From contig JACQMX010000096.1 of the NCBI GenBank assembly GCA_016203375.1, positions 1 to 8,326 of the forward strand: a DNA stretch of 8,326 nt. Direction: 5' to 3'. This document shows, piece after piece, positions 6,621 through 8,326 of the stretch (the first letter of the stretch is position 1; every line of letters begins with the position of its first letter). The notes under the pieces are model-generated. The model saw only the letters and a program-made list of their open reading frames with translations, did not search any database and was not told the DNA's origin. This DNA comes from Candidatus Woesearchaeota archaeon. Its GTDB lineage: Archaea; Nanobdellota; Nanobdellia; Woesearchaeales; UBA12501. Position numbers and translations under genes: made by a program.

Positions 6621-7979
6621 ATGCAATTTCTCGATGACCTTCCTACAAAGTTACGCATGGTGCGAGCGTACCTGAACCAAAGCTGGATACCTCCTGGATT
6701 TAAAGGAAATCAATATTCTCGAAACGGAAAGCCAGACATTGCGCATGAGGTGTCGCATTTTTATTTGAGCAGGTATGCATGGGCACGAGACATTCTTTCT
6801 GATATTCCAGATTCTGTTCTTAAGCCGGATGAAATTGATCGTCTTTTTTCGACAGTGAGCAAGTCAAGCAAAGTGCTTATGAATGGTCAGCATGTTGACC
6901 TTGGATCAGCAGATGTAGAGGTTCCCCGACTTGTTGATGTATATAAACGCTTGATGGGAGATGTAAAGGAAAATCTCATTTCCGTTCTTGCCCGATGGAA
7001 TTTCACCGTGTTTGAAAAGACGCTGCAAGTGATCCGAGAAAAAGGGCCGAAGGCACTGCAATATTTTGTTTTGTATAAGGCAGCTTGCGATCCAGCCTTT
7101 GGAGACAAAAATGATCGTACGGTTGAGTTATTACGGCGGTGGATTTATTCGCAACACCAAATCGCACTTGAACAAATAGCAGTGAATGAAGAATGGGGCG
7201 ATACACTGGGGCGTATGCATTTCTCGGATGATAATAATACAGCTTGGCGATATGTCCATGGCAGATTATGGAATTTGGATGAAGCGTGCGTTCGCGAGGC
7301 ATTGGCCATCCGTTATGGCGAGGACGAAAAGGCAGCTGTTGATTCTGAATATGGTGTGTTTACAGAAAAGGACCACCATAGTGTTGTGGAACACAAACTG
7401 GAACATATGAAGCCGTTACTTGAACTGCATCGTCGTTATGGCTTTCGTGACGAATTTGATTTTAATGGTTATTCATTCACATTGGAAGCAAGTCCATTTA
7501 TTGAGAAACCAGTAGGCGCTCCTGTAGGTAATTTTGATGCAGTTATTTTTCCGAAAGGTGGTTTAGAGTCTTTCTTGCAAGAGGTCGCCATGCCTGATTT
7601 TGAACATGCGGATGGCGGCTTTGCCTCAGTGCGGTTTACGATTTCTGATGGCCATCTTATTTTTGAAGAGCTGCAAAGTGATATTCCTTCAATGCTTCGG
7701 TTGCAGAAGAGAGAAACGCCTGTTGAACTTGCTGATATGATTAATGTGTGGCCAGAGATAGCACGAGAAGCAGCATTTCGCATCGCACGGCATGGCGGAT
7801 TTACTGAGATGTTTGGCGCGACGCCATATCGAATCATCCAACGCTATGGCGCAGGAATCCATCCAGATAAGACCAGGGCATATTTCAGCAGCATGGAACG
7901 CTTTGGCGGCAAGCTTGTTTATGATGAAGACTGCGTTCTTGATAAACAACCGCAGCATTATTTTAGGCTTGGGTTATAA
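6621..7979 (+). CDS. Uncharacterised 452-residue protein, operon partner of the PBP
   Basis: I do not recognise this protein with confidence. It has no signal peptide or membrane segment and is predicted to be cytoplasmic. The first two thirds look mostly helical and charged, with many Trp and His residues (for example YSQHQIALEQIA, KDHHSVVEHKLEHM). The C-terminal third (from about residue 300) looks like a compact alpha/beta domain: a strand FDAVIFPKGG, then HLIFEELQSD (345-354), then EIAREAAFRIARHGGF and GATPYRIIQRYGAG. The EExQSD motif followed by a helix and a G-x-x-x-I strand recalls the EIQSD-containing domain of some phage polyvalent proteins, from memory and with low confidence. It starts 9 nt after the PBP stop with a strong SD, so it is co-transcribed and probably acts with the PBP, perhaps as a cytoplasmic regulator or in precursor handling. 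It is clearly a real gene; its function is open. Confidence 0.88.
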   Translation: MQFLDDLPTKLRMVRAYLNQSWIPPGFKGNQYSRNGKPDIAHEVSHFYLSRYAWARDILSDIPDSVLKPDEIDRLFSTVSKSSKVLMNGQHVDLGSADVEVPRLVDVYKRLMGDVKENLISVLARWNFTVFEKTLQVIREKGPKALQYFVLYKAACDPAFGDKNDRTVELLRRWIYSQHQIALEQIAVNEEWGDTLGRMHFSDDNNTAWRYVHGRLWNLDEACVREALAIRYGEDEKAAVDSEYGVFTEKDHHSVVEHKLEHMKPLLELHRRYGFRDEFDFNGYSFTLEASPFIEKPVGAPVGNFDAVIFPKGGLESFLQEVAMPDFEHADGGFASVRFTISDGHLIFEELQSDIPSMLRLQKRETPVELADMINVWPEIAREAAFRIARHGGFTEMFGATPYRIIQRYGAGIHPDKTRAYFSSMERFGGKLVYDEDCVLDKQPQHYFRLGL

Positions 7980-8078
7980 TTGCAATAATTTCAGATTTCA
8001 ATAAAGCATAATTCCTCATTCTGAAAATTCCTGTTAGCAAGATGGGAAAGGAATTTTCAAGCTCTTCTCCTTCTTGGT

Positions 8079-8136
8079 ACAATTTTTGTTTTGGTGTGCT
8101 CCCTATTCCTGAGGAGCACACCAAAACAAAAATCGT
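8079..8136. repeat. Long palindrome, copy 2 of the dispersed hairpin element
   Basis: Bases 8082-8102 pair perfectly with 8113-8133 (21 bp) around a 10-nt loop. After an A-C mismatch (8081/8134) two more pairs form. Like copy 1, it begins AC[G/A]ATTTTTGTT, ends ACAAAAATCGT, has CTCC/GGAG at the loop end and a 10-nt loop of unrelated sequence. The central part of each arm differs from copy 1, yet pairing is kept. It lies between the PBP operon and the convergent tRNA-Met. Confidence 0.88.
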
Positions 8137-8140
8137 TGTG

Positions 8141-8148
8141 TATAAAAG
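8141..8148 (+). promoter_or_regulatory. TATA-like box after palindrome copy 2
   Basis: TATAAAAG begins 4 nt after the palindrome. It would start a plus-strand transcript near 8169, inside the GC-rich hairpin. No assured gene follows, so this may be chance. Confidence 0.3.
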
Positions 8149-8232
8149 AAGGGCGTTGGCGCCGATGAGATACAAGAAACGTTTCGGCGCCGGAATGAAG
8201 AGTTATTGTTTAAAGATCCCAACTGGTGTAAG

Positions 8233-8238
8233 AAAAAA
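8233..8238 (-). terminator. Oligo-T terminator of tRNA-Met
   Basis: On the minus strand a run of six T begins 4 nt after the tRNA 3' end, the usual form of archaeal transcription termination. The tRNA-Tyr gene lacks such a run. Confidence 0.65.
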
Positions 8239-8242
8239 CTAA

Positions 8243-8317
8243 TAGCGGGAGGAGGATTTGAACCTCCGACCTTTGGGTTATGAGCCCAACGGGCACTCCT
8301 GACTGCCCTATCCCGCT
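8243..8317 (-). tRNA. Initiator tRNA-Met (CAT anticodon)
   Basis: A 75-nt cloverleaf on the minus strand: acceptor AGCGGGA with TCCCGCT, D stem GGGC/GCCC, anticodon stem TTGGG/CCCAA with loop CTCATAA placing CAT at 8282-8280, variable loop AGGTC, T stem GGAGG/CCTCC with loop TTCAAAT, and discriminator A. The A1-U72 pair and the three G-C pairs next to the anticodon loop are hallmarks of archaeal initiators and exclude elongator Met and tRNA-Ile2. No CCA is encoded. Its promoter lies mostly beyond the window; only TATAT-like bases remain at the edge. Confidence 0.95.
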
Positions 8318-8326
8318 ATATAGCTA

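Larger units (their letters stand above)
7980..8242. other. Non-coding stretch between the PBP operon and tRNA-Met
   Basis: It holds palindrome copy 2 (8079-8136), a TATA-like TATAAAAG (8141-8148), a GC-rich hairpin GGCGCCGA/TCGGCGCC (8158-8165 with 8184-8191) and the tRNA-Met terminator. A 25-codon open frame (8165-8242, start MRYKKRFGAG) follows the TATA-like box but lacks a good SD and is not recognised. The first 100 nt after the operon stop is A/T-rich with no clear terminator. Confidence 0.5.

Noticed and set aside
8042..8242. 66-codon frame running through palindrome copy 2
   Set aside because: Most of it is the palindrome itself, with no coding character or ribosome site.

Overview
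The window looks archaeal. Both tRNA genes carry archaeal signatures: a tRNA-Tyr with a C1-G72 pair and an initiator tRNA-Met with A1-U72 and three G-C pairs at the base of its anticodon stem, neither encoding CCA. TATA-like boxes lie at suitable distances before the genes, and the RNase HII is archaeal in type, ending in a PCNA-binding-like QxxLxxF tail. The mix of archaeal information genes with bacterial-type enzymes would fit a DPANN-type lineage, but that placement is inference.

Layout: (1) 51-701, minus strand, rnhB, possibly transcribed leaderless from a TATA box just upstream. (2) 702-1071, a gene-poor stretch with a long palindrome (777-832), a weak TATA box and two hairpins that may form part of a structured RNA. 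(3) tRNA-Tyr at 1072-1143, followed 37 nt later by a single-domain aromatic amino acid hydroxylase (phenylalanine 4-monooxygenase type), with no oligo-T terminator between them. (4) 2123-2506, a small HPF/RaiA-like ribosome-associated protein with its own promoter. (5) A two-gene operon: a 1334-residue class A penicillin-binding protein (GT51 transglycosylase, OB-like linker and transpeptidase with SxxK, SxN and KTG motifs), then, 9 nt after its stop, an unrecognised 452-residue protein. (6) 7980-8242, a second, diverged copy of the palindrome, another hairpin and a TATA-like box. (7) An initiator tRNA-Met on the minus strand with a T6 terminator.

The main points of interest are the full-length class A PBP in an archaeal context together with its uncharacterised operon partner, the tyrosine-forming enzyme directly behind tRNA-Tyr, and the pair of related palindromes near the two ends of the window whose arms differ in sequence but keep their pairing. 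All functional calls rest on motif recognition by eye; no database search was possible.
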